From Corylus avellana (taxonomy: Eukaryota > Streptophyta > Magnoliopsida > Fagales > Betulaceae), in the NCBI RefSeq assembly GCF_901000735.1, contig NC_081541.1, positions 44,936,383 through 45,000,382 of the forward strand: DNA of 64,000 nt, read 5' to 3'. Positions 22,076 to 34,100 of the stretch are shown here, one piece after another. A program made the translations under genes and the position numbers. How positions within the stretch are numbered: the stretch's first letter is position 1; each line of letters opens with the position of its first letter. The notes under the pieces were generated by a model, which made no database searches, was not told where the DNA came from, and saw nothing but the letters and a program-made list of their open reading frames with translations.

Positions 22076-24739
22076 CGGCACTAAGGTTTCCACTCCACCA
22101 ATTTGGCCCACCTCCTCTGTTACTACCTTCACACTCGCTCCAACGATGCTAACCAACTCGTCTCTTCCTCTTTGTTTGGGCACTGGTTTTGACCTAGTTG
22201 TGAGTTCCTGACCATTGAGACCCATGATTAGGCCGTCTCTAGCCATGAGACCGATGTCATGGGTCTCCAAGGCAGACCTAACTGTATTACTAAATATGAG
22301 GTCTAAACTCACTAGTAGCAACTTTCCAACCATTTTTTCTCAATTTAGGAAATGAAACTATTTTTTGATTTCCTATATAAAAAAAAAAAAACGTTACAAT
22401 AGATTTCCTTATTTTTTTCTATATGAATTAAATATTATTTCTTTTTATCATTGCAACTAAAGAGAGAGGAGAGAGAATTGTTGAGATATGTGAAGGAGAG
22501 AGGAAAGAGAATGATTTGTTTATAATTTAATAAAGCATTTGGTATCTTCAGTGTTTCCCAATGCATTGGGCAACACTGTAAATACCCTTTGGTGTAGGTT
22601 AAATATAGGGCTTTTGATGTGGGTGTGTTTTTATTTTTTTAAAAAAATTTCCTAAATATAGAGAAGAAAATGACGTATAAGGCATTTGCTGCTAGTGCTC
22701 TAAAGAGTTTCAAACAAAAATTGAAGTACCCTAAGCATTTTTCAATGCTTTCCTTAAATTTGTTGGCTTGCCACTCTTTGGGCTTGCTGTTGTGCATAAG
22801 GATTGACGACTCAACCAAAAGCTAATAGGGGAATGAATTTGAAGCTCAAGTGCAGTGATGGTCTTAGACTCTTATTACATCTCTAGTTGAAGTGCCCTAG
22901 ATCTCTTTTTATGTGGGCTTCTGGAAGCACCACCAAACACTAGGTATACAATAAAATAAGTGTCCAAATCAATTCTGAAGATTAGGGTTATTCAGTATGG
23001 GCTAGTCCCGAGCTACCATGGGCTCTTTGAGGTACTCGGGATAGACGAGTCTTATGGGCCTTTGGTGGTTGGATACATGTTTCAATTGGCATTTTTCAAT
23101 CTTTTTGCAAAAGAAAAAGAAAAAGAAAACTAAAGCTATAAACAACATACTCTTTAAATTTCATTCACTTCCATAAATGTTTAGAAAATTTCTAAAAACT
23201 CATATACATTGGACTTCATTGGTGTTTTGTAAACCAAGAAAAAGCCAAACAAAGCTTAAGTATACCCAAGATCGCGTAGCACTTTAACTTCCCTTACCCT
23301 TACTTTATTTAAAAATAAATAAAAAATTTCTTGTTTCTCTCTCTTTTTCCCTAGGATTGATTTAAAATAATATTTAAATGGTATAGGAAAATAATAAGAG
23401 AAGATGTTATGAAGTTTATTTGAATAGAGAAGCAAAAAGTAACTTACTTCCCTCATTTTTTTTTTTTTTTTTTTTTTTTAAATCTAACAAAAATTGTTGC
23501 TAAACTCTTACATATCAAAATTTTTAAGATTTTAGGTCAACCATTAATTAATGTAAAATGGTAATTTGTAAATAAACATTTTTGTACTTTCTATTAAATC
23601 CTATGGAAGTTGGAATATATTGTTAAAGTATTAAATGATTAAATTTATTATTTTTTATTAGTTTAAATTTTTTTAAATAATTGATAATTTAATATGGTAT
23701 TATAACCGGGTCTTGAGTTCGAACCTTAACTCTACAGTTTATCATCATTTCAATTAAAATAGTCTAGATGTTAAAGTATTCATTAAATGAGTAAATTTAC
23801 TCTTTTTCTCTCTATAAGTGATAATTTAATACTCGTTAAGACTCATAATTCAAATTCTATTTTGCTACTATTCTCACTAATATAAATAACATTTCTGTGC
23901 TTTATCCTAGATGGTTAATTAAACTTCCCTACAATATACTTACAAAATAAAAAATAAATTTCCTACATGATTACCCAAAAAGTCAAAGACAATAGCCTCT
24001 ACGAGGACTCTAGCAAACTCATTCACATCACGTGTGGAAGAATATACCCGACACATTATTATTCCTTTCTCTTAATAATAATTCAATTTTAAAGTCAAAG
24101 ACAATTCGAAGAAGGTTAAGATATTTGAAAAAAAAAAAAAAAATAGGAGAAAGAATTGGCTAATTAATGCGTGTGTTTAATTGCGAAGGAGAGATCAGGG
24201 ACATTAATGATTTCGTAAGATCTCAATCAAATTTACTATCCAATTTTGTTTAAGGCTAGTTTGTTTTGGGGGTAAAATATTTTTCGCTGAAATTAATTTT
24301 AAAAAAATATTTTATAGTGTTTCGAATGGAAAAGTAACAAATATCCGTTATATTTTCATATAGTCTGAGAAGCTGCGAGGAAGAGGAAGATAGTAAAGAG
24401 GAGTTGTAGAGGAGAAGTGTACAAGCAATATAGAAGGTCTTTGGAAGTCGAATGGAAATCCAATGCAATTTTCTATCCATATTTTTGGCAGATAATTGTG
24501 AGAAGGTCCTTATAGAGTCCACCTACTTGAACAAGTGTTCGAGCAGCTAGGTCCTATAAAGGGCCCTCTCACAATAGTCCTCCCGAATATTTGGGAGAGC
24601 GACGAGAAATGGGTTACGCAGATGAAAAGCGTAAACCTTTTGATGTCTCATGAAGGTTATGTTTTATTGGTCAATTGAAAACATTTTATAGTTGACCAAT
24701 ATTTTATGCCATGCTAAATACCAAAAAAAAAAAAAAAAA
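22076..24739. repeat. 2.7-kb segment, copy A of direct duplication
   Basis: Matches 26965-29640 almost base for base, with scattered substitutions and small indels. Copy A ends inside an A run at the first N gap. It holds a small open frame on the - strand (22037-22333, beginning MVGKLLLVSLDLIF) that I do not recognise, AT-rich sequence, and a MITE-like block from about 24252. See the assembly finding. Confidence 0.9.
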
Positions 24740-24839
24740 NNNNNNNNNNNNNNNNNNNNNNNNNNNNNNNNNNNNNNNNNNNNNNNNNNNNNNNNNNNNN
24801 NNNNNNNNNNNNNNNNNNNNNNNNNNNNNNNNNNNNNNN
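24740..24839. other. Assembly gap (100 N)
   Basis: Exactly 100 N, the usual placeholder for a gap of unknown size. It lies between an A run on the left and the middle of a Tourist-like MITE on the right. Confidence 0.99.
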
Positions 24840-26864
24840 AAAACGCACTTTTGGCAAAAGCTTAAAAATGAAGCTTTTGTCAAAAAACTTTTTTTTTTTT
24901 TACTTAAAAACACTATTTTTCATACGCAATCTGATTTTTTTTTTCTTTTTTTAATGAAAAAAAAAAACGGAAAGGAAAGAATACATCTAAGGCAACCATG
25001 TCAAATTAAATATTCATCCAAAACAAAAATAAATAATAAATAAAAAAGGCATAATCAAATAACAATGTAATATAAACCAAAGAAAAATAAAATAAAGAAA
25101 TATTGCCATGGCAAATATTCCCGTGTCGCTAAGCTAGCATCAACCGCGTTAGCAGTAGCAGTATTAGCAGTAGCAGCGAGCTCGAAATTGGAGACATAAA
25201 CATTGTACTCAACAATGGCATTTCCTGTGCTTGGATCCAGCCCATTTGTATGCGCCAAAGCATAGCCGCGAGAATTCCTGAAAAGCCCACTACCTCCAAC
25301 AATCGGCATTTCTCTCACGTCATTAGCCACTGGATTTCTTCCGATCATGCTGATGCTACTCCCTTTATACTTATCTTCCATGAAAGCAAAATTCACAACC
25401 ATAAGGAAAGCGACATCGTTCTGGGAAGCCATGGAGTACAAGCCTTGAGCTCTTCCAACCAGCTTCGACGTGGGATCTGCTTCCTCTGTGAGCGCATTAT
25501 CAATAATCATCGTGTTCCCGAAATCGCTAATGGTGCTTTCTGGTGGCCCTGCAATTCTCAGAGCAGTTGGGTGATTGCCAGCGAGGACATCATGGAAGAA
25601 GAAGTGGAGGTGGGTCGTCTTTTCTTCACGATTTATTACCCTGGCTTTTGAGATTTCTTCAACGAAAGCTCCGGTGATGGTGTTCAGGGAGGCTGAGAAG
25701 ATGAGGAAGGAGTAAAGGGTGGTGATGAAATTGTGAAAAGAAGCCATTAATGATTCTGCAGGAGTTGTGTCCAAGAGGGTGTGTTTTCTGCTCTATTTGT
25801 GTAGTGGCCTGGTTGATGCATTTTGAAGAAACCATCGCTTTCGTTGGCCTACTTTTGTTTGTCTTTGCTTTAATGCCTTTTAATCGTGTTTTTGAAGGAA
25901 TCATAAAGTAGGAATTAGGTGAAACTATGATAATTATGTTTGTGAGAGAGCAGGAGTTAAGGTCAACTCTCTGATATTTTACTTGTTCTAGGTGAAACAC
26001 CTTAATTATTAGGGAGTCTTCTAGATGAAACCAACACACAAATGAGTTAGCAAATCACTTCAGAAAGAGTTTGTATAACAAAAGGAAGGAAGATTCCTTC
26101 CTTTGGGTACATTGACATACGCAATTGGGCAAAGATCTATACACTTTTGCTTCCTTGGTGTTCCTTGGTTTAGGGAACAAAAGAAGTAGTTTTTTAGGAA
26201 ATTTTTTTCTATAATAGGATAGGGAATGAGATTTAAGGAAGTCTTTGCTAGTGCTCTAATTAAATTGCGTGTGTGAGTAATTAGAGAGAATGAAACATTA
26301 ACATGGAACAACAAAAGTAAGTGTTATGAAAACAATCTTTACATTTCTCTATCAATCCCTCATCAACGAAGTTAAGAAAGAAAAAAACCCATGAAATAAA
26401 AATTTAGGTTCTAAAATTTAAACAAAATCTACCATCCCAATTTGATATTTGTTTTTTTTTTTTTTTTTTTTTTTGGGGGGGGTTCTGATATTGCTGGGAT
26501 GATAGATTTTCCTTAGATTGTTGCAATCTGATTTTTTAATTGCTTTTTATTTCATGTTTAGATATGTTGTTTTTATAACACTCACTTTTGTTATTTCTAT
26601 GCTGATGTAGATTCTTTCAACGGATGGCACAGACTTAATTTGTGCCCAAGTCCCTATATAAGCTATTTATTCTCCTTGTTCTAATACTATAGTAAATCAC
26701 TACTTAGAGCATGTTTGAAATTGCGTTTGTGAGACTTAAAAGTGTGTTTAACACTCAAATAGTCCATTTGAAGACAAAAGTTTGTTTGAAGAAAAAAATA
26801 CTTAGAGCATGGTTGAAACTGCGTTTGTGAGACTTAAAAGTGCATTTAACACTCAAAAAGTCCG
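24840..26864. repeat. Inverted near-identical copy of the dirigent 2 locus
   Basis: The stretch between the two gaps is the reverse complement of roughly 11.05-13.0 kb, including the dirigent gene, its upstream region and parts of both flanking MITEs. Both ends of the piece fall inside MITE sequence. The last 165 bases before the second gap contain a partial duplication of a MITE terminus (GAAATTGCGTTTGTGAGAC and GAAACTGCGTTTGTGAGAC). Confidence 0.9.
25055..25747 (-). CDS. Dirigent protein, near-identical copy of gene 2
   Basis: 230 residues, differing from the product of 12073-12765 at only two positions that I can see (Ile for Val in FVEEISK, Ala for Gly in FFHDVLAGNHP). It has the same signal peptide, dirigent domain and hydrophobic tail from lost-stop readthrough. 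The start is taken at the MASFHNF methionine, as in gene 2; the longer frame upstream has no in-frame ATG. It is inverted relative to gene 2 and sits between two gaps, so it is probably the second allele placed as a separate contig. A real inverted duplicate cannot be excluded. Confidence 0.88.
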   Translation of the reverse strand: MASFHNFITTLYSFLIFSASLNTITGAFVEEISKARVINREEKTTHLHFFFHDVLAGNHPTALRIAGPPESTISDFGNTMIIDNALTEEADPTSKLVGRAQGLYSMASQNDVAFLMVVNFAFMEDKYKGSSISMIGRNPVANDVREMPIVGGSGLFRNSRGYALAHTNGLDPSTGNAIVEYNVYVSNFELAATANTATANAVDASLATREYLPWQYFFILFFFGLYYIVI

Positions 26865-26964
26865 NNNNNNNNNNNNNNNNNNNNNNNNNNNNNNNNNNNN
26901 NNNNNNNNNNNNNNNNNNNNNNNNNNNNNNNNNNNNNNNNNNNNNNNNNNNNNNNNNNNNNNNN
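26865..26964. other. Assembly gap (100 N)
   Basis: Exactly 100 N between a MITE terminus (left) and the start of duplicated segment copy B (right). Open frames drawn through it are meaningless. Confidence 0.99.
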
Positions 26965-29628
26965 CGGCACTAAGGTTTCCACTCCACCAATTTGGCCCAC
27001 CTCCTCTGTTGCTACCTTCACACACGCTCCGACATTGCTAACCAACTCGTCTTTTCCTCTTTGTTTGGGCACTGGTTTTGACCTAGTCGTGAGTTCCTGA
27101 ACATTGAGACCCATGATCAGGCTGTCTCTAGCCATGAGACCGATGTCATGGGTCTCCAAGGCAGACCTAACTGTATTACTAAATATGAGGCCTAAACCCA
27201 CTAGCAGCAACTTTCCAACCATTTTTTTTTCAATTTAGGGAATAATTTTTTTTTTTGATTCCCTATAAAAAAACTCTTCACAATAGATTTCCTTATTTTT
27301 CCTTATATGATTTAGATACTATTTCTTTTTATCATTGCAACCAATGAGAGACGAGAGAGAATTGTTGGGACGTGTGAAGGAGCGAGGAGAGAGAATGATT
27401 TGTTTATAATTTAATAAAGCATTAAGTATCTATTGGGAATTGGAAAACACTGTAGATACTAGATACTCTTTGGTATAGATTAAATGTAGGGCTTTTGATG
27501 TGGTTGTGTTTTTTTTTTTTGAAAATTTTCCTAAATATAGGGAAGTGAATGACATATAAGGCATTGGCTGCTAGTGCTCTAAAGAGTTTCGAACAAAAAT
27601 TGAAGTACCCTAAGCATTTTTCAATGCTTTCCTTAAATTTGTTGGCTTGCCACTCTTTGGGCTTGCTGTTGTGCATAAGGATTGACGACTAAACCAAAAA
27701 CTAATAGGGGAATGAATTTGAAGCTCAAGTGAAGTGATGGTCTTAGACTCTTATTACATCTCTAGTTGAAGAGCCCTAGATCTCTTTTTATGTGGGCTTC
27801 TGGAAGCAGCACCAAACACTTGGAATACACTAAGTAAGTGTCCAAATCAATTCTGAAGATTAGGGGTATTCAGAATGGGCTAGTCCCGAGCCACCATGGG
27901 CTCTTTGAAGGACTCGGGATAGACGAGTCTTATGGGCCTTTTGGTGGTTGGATATATGTTTCAATTGGCATTTTTCAATCTTTTTGCAAAAGAAAAAATA
28001 AAATAAAATAAAATTTAAAGCTATAAACAACATACTCTCTAAATTTCATTCACTTCCATAAATGTTTAGAAAATTTCTAAAAACTCATATACATTGGACT
28101 TCAATGGTGTTTTGCGAACCAAGAAAAAGCCAAACAAAGCTTAAGTATACACAGGATCGCGTAGCACTTTAACTTCCCTTACCCTTACTTTATTTAAAAA
28201 AAATAAAAATTTCTCGTTTCTCTCTCGATCTTTTTCCCTAGGATTGATTTGAAATAATATTTAAATGATACAGGAAAATAATAAGAGAAGATGTTATGGA
28301 GTTTATTTGAATAGAGAAGCAAAAAGTAACTTACTTCCCTCATTTTTTTTTTTTTTAAAAAAAAAAAAATCTAAGAAAAATTGTTGCTAACACTTACATA
28401 TCAAAATTTTTAAGATTTTAGGTGAATTAATTAATGTAAAATTGTAATTTGTTAATAACCATTTTGGTACTTTCTATTAAATCCTATAGAACTAATAGAA
28501 GTTGGAACATATTGTTAAAGTATTAAATGATTAAATTTATCATTTTTTATTACTTTAATTTTTTTTTTTTGGATAATTGATAATTTAATATGGTATTATA
28601 ACCGAGTCTTGAGTTCGAACCTTAACTCTACAGATTATCATCATTTCAATTAAAATATTCTAGATGTTAAAGTATTCATTAAATGAGTAAATTTATTCTT
28701 TTTCTCTTGATAAGTGATAATTTAATACTCGTTAAGTCTCATAATTCAAATTCTATTTTGCTACTATTCTCACTAATATAAATAACATTTCTGTGCTTTA
28801 TCCTAGATGGTTAATTAAACTTCCCTACAATATACTTAAAAAATGAAAAATAAATTCCCTACATGATTACCCAAAAAGTCAAAGACAATATCCTCTACGT
28901 ACGAGGGGACTCTAGGCATCTCATTCACATTACGTGTGGAAGAATATGCCCGACACATAATTATTCCTTTCTCTTAATAATAATTCAATTTTAAAGTCAA
29001 AGATAATTCGAAGAAGGTTAAGATATTTGAAAAAAAAAAAAAAAAAAAGGAGAAAGAATTGGCTAATTAATGCGTGTGTTTAATTGCGAAGGAGAGATCA
29101 GGGACATTAATGATTTCGTAAGATCTCAATCAAATTTACTATCCAATTTTGTTCAAGGCTAGTTTGTTTTGGGGGTAAAATATTTTTCGCTGAAATTAAT
29201 TTAAAAAAAATATTTTATAGTGTTTCGTATGGAAAAGTAACAAATATCCGTTATATTTTCATATAGTCTGAGAAGCTGTGAGGAAGAGGAAGATAGTAAA
29301 GAGGAGCTGTAGAGGAGAAGTGTACAAGCAATATAGAAGGTCTTCGGAAGTCGAATGGAGATCCATTAATGCAATTTTCTATCCATATTTTTGGCAGGTA
29401 ATTGTGAGAGGGTCCTTATAGAGTTCACCTACTTGAACAAGTGTTCGAGCAGCTAGGCCCTATAAAGGGCCCTCTCACAATAGTCCTCCCGAATATTTGG
29501 GAGAGCGATGAGAAATGGGTTATGCAGATGAAAAGTGTAAACCTTTTGATGTCTCATGAAGGTTATGTTTTATTGGTCAATTGAAAACATTTTATAGTTG
29601 ACCAATATTTTATGCCATACTAAATACC

Positions 29629-29640
<12 letters not shown>
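26965..29640. repeat. 2.7-kb segment, copy B of direct duplication
   Basis: Homologous to 22076-24739 from its first base after the gap. It continues smoothly through the A run at 29629-29657 where copy A is cut off. The MITE-like block at its end appears complete here (about 29157-29694, with ends GGCTAGTTTG and GAGGCC). No gene recognised. Confidence 0.9.
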
Positions 29641-29661
<21 letters not shown>

Positions 29662-29892
29662 CGAAAGTATTTTACGCGAGCACAAATGAGGCCTAAAAAG
29701 GGGAAATCGCATGGGCAAGCACGCTCTTCTTCTTAGGATGGATTTATCAATAAATAAACCAAATAAAACCTCTTACTTTAAATGCTTAATTAATCAATTT
29801 TTATAGGAAACATACACATTTCAGGTGATACCAAAAAATGAGTCAAAAAACAAAAGTTGAGGCTCACATAAAGATCCTTCCCATGAAGCTAT

Positions 29893-30457
29893 TGTTGTGA
29901 CAAATGCAAATTTCAAGATCACCAAAGAAGTAGAAAAGTACAGAATAGAAAAATAACACAATCACACAAGACACCAAGATTTAAGTGGTTCGGCTTAACA
30001 AGCCTATATTCACTGGCGGAGACGATCCAGGAGAAATTCACTAACAAAAGAGTAGAGTACAAAAAGTAATACGAATAAAACCATTCAAACCCAAAAGCCC
30101 CAATCTCACTCAAAAGAGAATTAGATACAAAAGAAAAAATATTATCTAAAATTCTCTAAGCTTTTCAGCACTCCAAACGTGAGATCAAATTGAAGAAAAA
30201 TGGTGTATCTCTTCTTCTCTTTGCAACACAAGTCTCTCTCTCTCTCGGCAACTTCAGCTCTTCTTTCTCTCTTTTTTTAACTAAAGTTGCTGCATGCCCT
30301 TAATGATTGAATGGCTTCAACAATGAAGGCATTTTGTCAAAGCTTCTGGAAGAAGCTTAATGAATGAGAGACACTTAGGCAAGTGAGAAATAAATGAAAA
30401 CATAAAAGGTTGGGGTCTACGATAAGACTTGTGAAAACAAGTCACCTAATTCTGACA
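29893..30457 (-). repeat. 3' LTR of the copia remnant
   Basis: 565 bp. On the - strand it starts TGTCAGAATTAGGTGAC immediately after GGTGGAGATT. Its first 80 bases match 30872-30950 (AAGTGAGAAATAAATGAA..ACATAAAA on the + strand). The - strand open frame at 29919-30113 is LTR sequence, not a gene. Confidence 0.8.
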
Positions 30458-30538
30458 AATCTCCACCTTAACTTGAATTTCATCAAGTCTTCAACTCAAA
30501 TCTCCTCAAGACGTCTCCTCCAACACCACTAAGGGTAA

Positions 30539-30871
30539 TTACAAACTACAAACACCAATCAAGTCCAAGCAATGCTTGAACTTGAGAATCGGAAGTGGCT
30601 TAGTCAACATATTCGCTGGATTTTCCGCTGTAGCAATTTTCTTCACTATGATATCACCTTGTGTCACGACCTCCCGAAGAAAATGATATCTGACATCAAT
30701 GTGTTTGGTCCTCTCATGATACATTTGATTTTTGGTCAAATGTATTGTGCTCAGGCTATCACAAAATACAACACTCTCATCCTATTGCAAACCCAGATCA
30801 CTAACTAAACCTCTGAGCCAAATTGCTTCTTTCACTGCCTCTACTGTTGCCATATACTTTGCCTCTGTATA
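30539..30871 (-). pseudogene. Copia pol, RNase H C-terminal fragment
   Basis: Encodes AYTEAKYMATVEAVKEAIWL (the usual S/AxTEAEYMA block), an in-frame TAG where Gln is expected, then DESVVFCDS, HERTKHIDVRYHFLRE and the terminal ENPANMLTKPLP. These are textbook Ty1/copia RNase H motifs. It is non-functional, with the N-terminal part absent and one nonsense codon. Confidence 0.9.
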
Positions 30872-31030
30872 GGCAAGTGAGAAATAAATGAAGACATAAA
30901 AAGTTGGGGTCCACGGTAAGACTTGTGAAAACAAGTCACCTAATTCTACAGCTATTAAGGAAAGCAAACTTCCCTAGCTAATATTAGCCCAAATATGCAT
31001 TTCCTGCATGTGCACGTAGCTTTAATTACT

Positions 31031-31039
31031 TTATAAATA
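31031..31039 (+). promoter_or_regulatory. TATA box of PAP unit A
   Basis: TTATAAATA lies about 130 bases before the ATG at 31170. An (AT)n tract follows at 31064-31092. The copia remnant ends only about 80 bases upstream of this box. Confidence 0.5.
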
Positions 31040-31169
31040 CAATATCCTTTCCATATTCTCATCTATATATATATACATATATATATATATATGATTTGCC
31101 AAACTTCCCTAGAGAGAAAACTTGGAAACCACAGAATCATACCAAATTAGAGCTTTTCAGTTTATTTCT

Positions 31170-34100
31170 ATGGCTTCTTTTGGCTCTTTCTCTTCTTGCT
31201 TCCTTAAACTGTTGTTCTTCTTACTCATTGCCATTACTATTCTTGCTTCTTCTTCTTCTTCTACTTCATCATCATCTTTGCATCCTTTGGCCGCCATCTC
31301 ATTTTCCGACCACCATGATCACACTTGTATCTCGGAGTTTCGTGTTCTAAACAGAAGGAAGTTGCTGAATTGCCATGATCCAAACCCTCATCTCGAAATT
31401 AGTGTTAATCCAAACTCCTCCATCTCAAATGAAGAATTTCTCACGGTTACCGTTAGTGGAGTTTTAATCCCTTCAAGTAGCCACTGGATTGCCATGATTT
31501 CACCTTCTTCTTCATAGTAAGCAACCTAGCTATATATTTCCAAATTATATATTACTTTTATTATTATTATTATAAAGACATTTTCTTCTGTATATATATA
31601 AATGCAGCGTCACAGATTGTCCATTGAGTGAGGCTTATTATCTACAGACTGGTGACCTTAGTGGTCTTCCTCTTCTGTGCCAATATCCTGTCAAGGTAAA
31701 TCCCATTTTGAACTTTAAAGTTAGAAAGAAAATAAGGATCCGTTTACTTCGACGTAAAATGGTTTTCAGAAAATGATTTTCACATTTTACGGTGTTTACT
31801 TCGACGTAAAATAGTGGTCAACGGAAAATATTTTTCTTTTGACCAAAAATTTCTCTTTAATTTTTGGAAAATAGTTTATGGTTTACTATGAGCATCTCAT
31901 TTTTAAATCGATGGACCTTGCCAAGACCCGCTCAGAACTTCGTTGGGACTTGATCGGGACTCGCCCAGGACCCACCTAGGACCCGCCCGGGACCCCACCG
32001 GACCTGACCGGGACCCGCCCGGGACCTGACCGGACCTGCCCGAGACTTGACCGAAACCCGCCCGGGACCTCGCCGGGACCCGCCTAGGACCCACCCGAGA
32101 CCCCGTCGGGACCTGCCCAGGACTTGACCGGGACCCACTCGAGACCTGATCGGGACATGCCTGTGACCTGCCCGGGACCTGACTGGGACTCGTCCCGGAC
32201 TTGACAGGGACTCGCCCGGGACCCACCTGGGACCATGCTGGGACCTGCCCGGGACTTGACCGGGATCCGCCTAGGACTTGACCAGGACCTGATCGGGACT
32301 TGCCCGTGACCCGCGTGGGACTTGACCGGGACTCGCCCGAGACCCGGCCAGGACCCGCCCGGGATTTGACCGGGACCCGCCTGGGACTTGCCCGGTTGGG
32401 TCCCTGGCGGGTCCCAGTCAAGTCCTGTCGAGGCCTCGGGTAGGTCCTAGCGGGGTCCCGAGTAAGTCCCGGTTGGGTCCTGGTCAAGTCCCGGCAGGGT
32501 CCCGGGGGGGTTTCGGTCAAGCCCCGGCGAGGTCCCGGGTAAGTCCCAAGAGGGTCCTGGGCAAGTCCCGGGTGGGTCCCGGTCAAGTTCCGAGCAGGTC
32601 CTGGCAGGGTCCCGGGCAAGTCCCGATCTGGTCCTGGTCAAATCCCGGTCAAATCCCGGTCAAGTCCTGGGCAGGTTCCGACAGGGTCCCCGGCAAGTCT
32701 CGAGCGGGTCCCGGTCAAGTCCCGGGCAGATCCTAGCGAGGTCCCAATCAAGTCCCGGCGGGGTCCCGGGCAGGTCCGTGTGGGGTCTCGAACAAGTCCT
32801 GTGCAGGTCCCGGCGGGGACCTTATTGGAAAAAAAATATATTAAAAAAAAATTATTTTCCGTGTGCACGGTAAACGCCGTAAAATGTTTTCGATATAAAA
32901 TATTTTCAGGAAAAATGGCTTTCCTGAAAATATTTTCCGATGGAAACCATTTTACGTCGAAGTAAATGGAGCCTAAATGAAAAATGGAATGACATCCCAC
33001 CTGCCTGTTTTGCTGTATATTTGGAAATGGAATTTGTGTTGAAGTATTAATTAAATTATTAAATTTAATTAGCTATTATAAGTTTAAGATTTTATAATAA
33101 TTTGTTAGGCTGTATGCCATAAAAGAAATTGATATTATAATGGAAGACTTAATTAATTAAGGATTGAATACTTTTCCTTAAGAAAAAAAAAAAAGAGACG
33201 TAACCAATTGAGTACGACCTTCATTTATATAAATATGTTGTATCATTCCATCTTATAGAGTACATTCCTTCTTCAAAAAAAAAAAAATAGAGTACATTCC
33301 TTGTGGTCTTCTCATCTACATACCATGTATAATATATATAATTGATTGTCCAATTTATTCAATTAAACAATTGATATCTAGCCATTCGATGATATTTAAC
33401 TTACAGATATATATGTAATATTTATTAAAATATTATTAATTATCTCAAAAGTTTAAGTTTATAAAATTTTTTAGAAAATGTTGATTTAATTATTTAGTTA
33501 ATATTCTAAATTAAATTCAATCGGTTAATCGGCTGTGAACCACACCTTATGAAACGGAAGTCATTAGTTCGAATTCTTCCTCATCTTTCCCTTTTGTGAA
33601 CATGTCAAAAAATAAAATAAAATTCTACCACTCTACACATAAAACAATCGAATTACAAACTATTGTTAAAGTAGAGATCTCTAACTCAATGACTTAAAAT
33701 TATGACCAATAGAATTACACATATTAAAATCTTATTTAATTAGTGCATTATTATATGATGGGTGATGACAAACAGCACGCTGGGCGTGCATGAATATTAA
33801 AAAAATAAAAATAAAAATTAGCTACGCGTGCATGAATATTAAAAAAAAAAAAAATTAACTGGGCGTGCAGCGTGTTGTGAATCATTACTCTTATATGATT
33901 GCCATATAAACATTATATTGAAAGTTGTATGAGAGTTGTATAGCTTAAATAGCATTACTCTTACTAATAATGTGTATCATCCGATCAAAATAATAATCCA
34001 ACTTTCATAATAAAAAACAATCTCATAATGGAACATAAATCTAGTCTCATGTTCGGTGTGTAATGATCATCACTAACTCGAACAAGGAAAAACAAAAGTG

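Larger units (their letters stand above)
29893..30950 (-). mobile_element. Internally deleted Ty1/copia element with target duplication
   Basis: The element runs TGTTGTGA...TTCTACA and is bordered by the 5-bp duplication GCTAT (29888-29892 and 30951-30955). Read on the - strand it has about 80 bp of 5' LTR (30950 to about 30872), then the RNase H end of pol, then the polypurine-like GGTGGAGATT and a 565-bp 3' LTR (30457-29893). The LTR contains the copia-typical CCGAACCACTTAAATCTTGG. About 4 kb of gag-pol and most of the 5' LTR are missing. The matching target duplication shows that both outer ends are original, so the loss is internal. Confidence 0.85.

Noticed and set aside
22037..22333. 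98-codon frame on the - strand (also in copy B at about 26965-27222)
   Set aside because: Seen twice only because the segment is duplicated. No family recognised, and the copy B frame runs into N. Kept as unknown, not annotated.
24704..25043. Open frames crossing the first N gap
   Set aside because: They are translated through N placeholders and A/T runs.
31903..32736. Long stop-free frames (up to 238 codons, Pro/Gly/Ser/Arg-rich) on both strands
   Set aside because: They are produced by an 11-bp GC-rich tandem repeat lacking stop words. All three frames encode the same kind of peptide, and there is no start context or homology.
31915..32822. Regular repeats that might suggest a CRISPR-like array
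   Set aside because: Units are contiguous with an 11-bp period and no spacers, and this is a plant nuclear genome.
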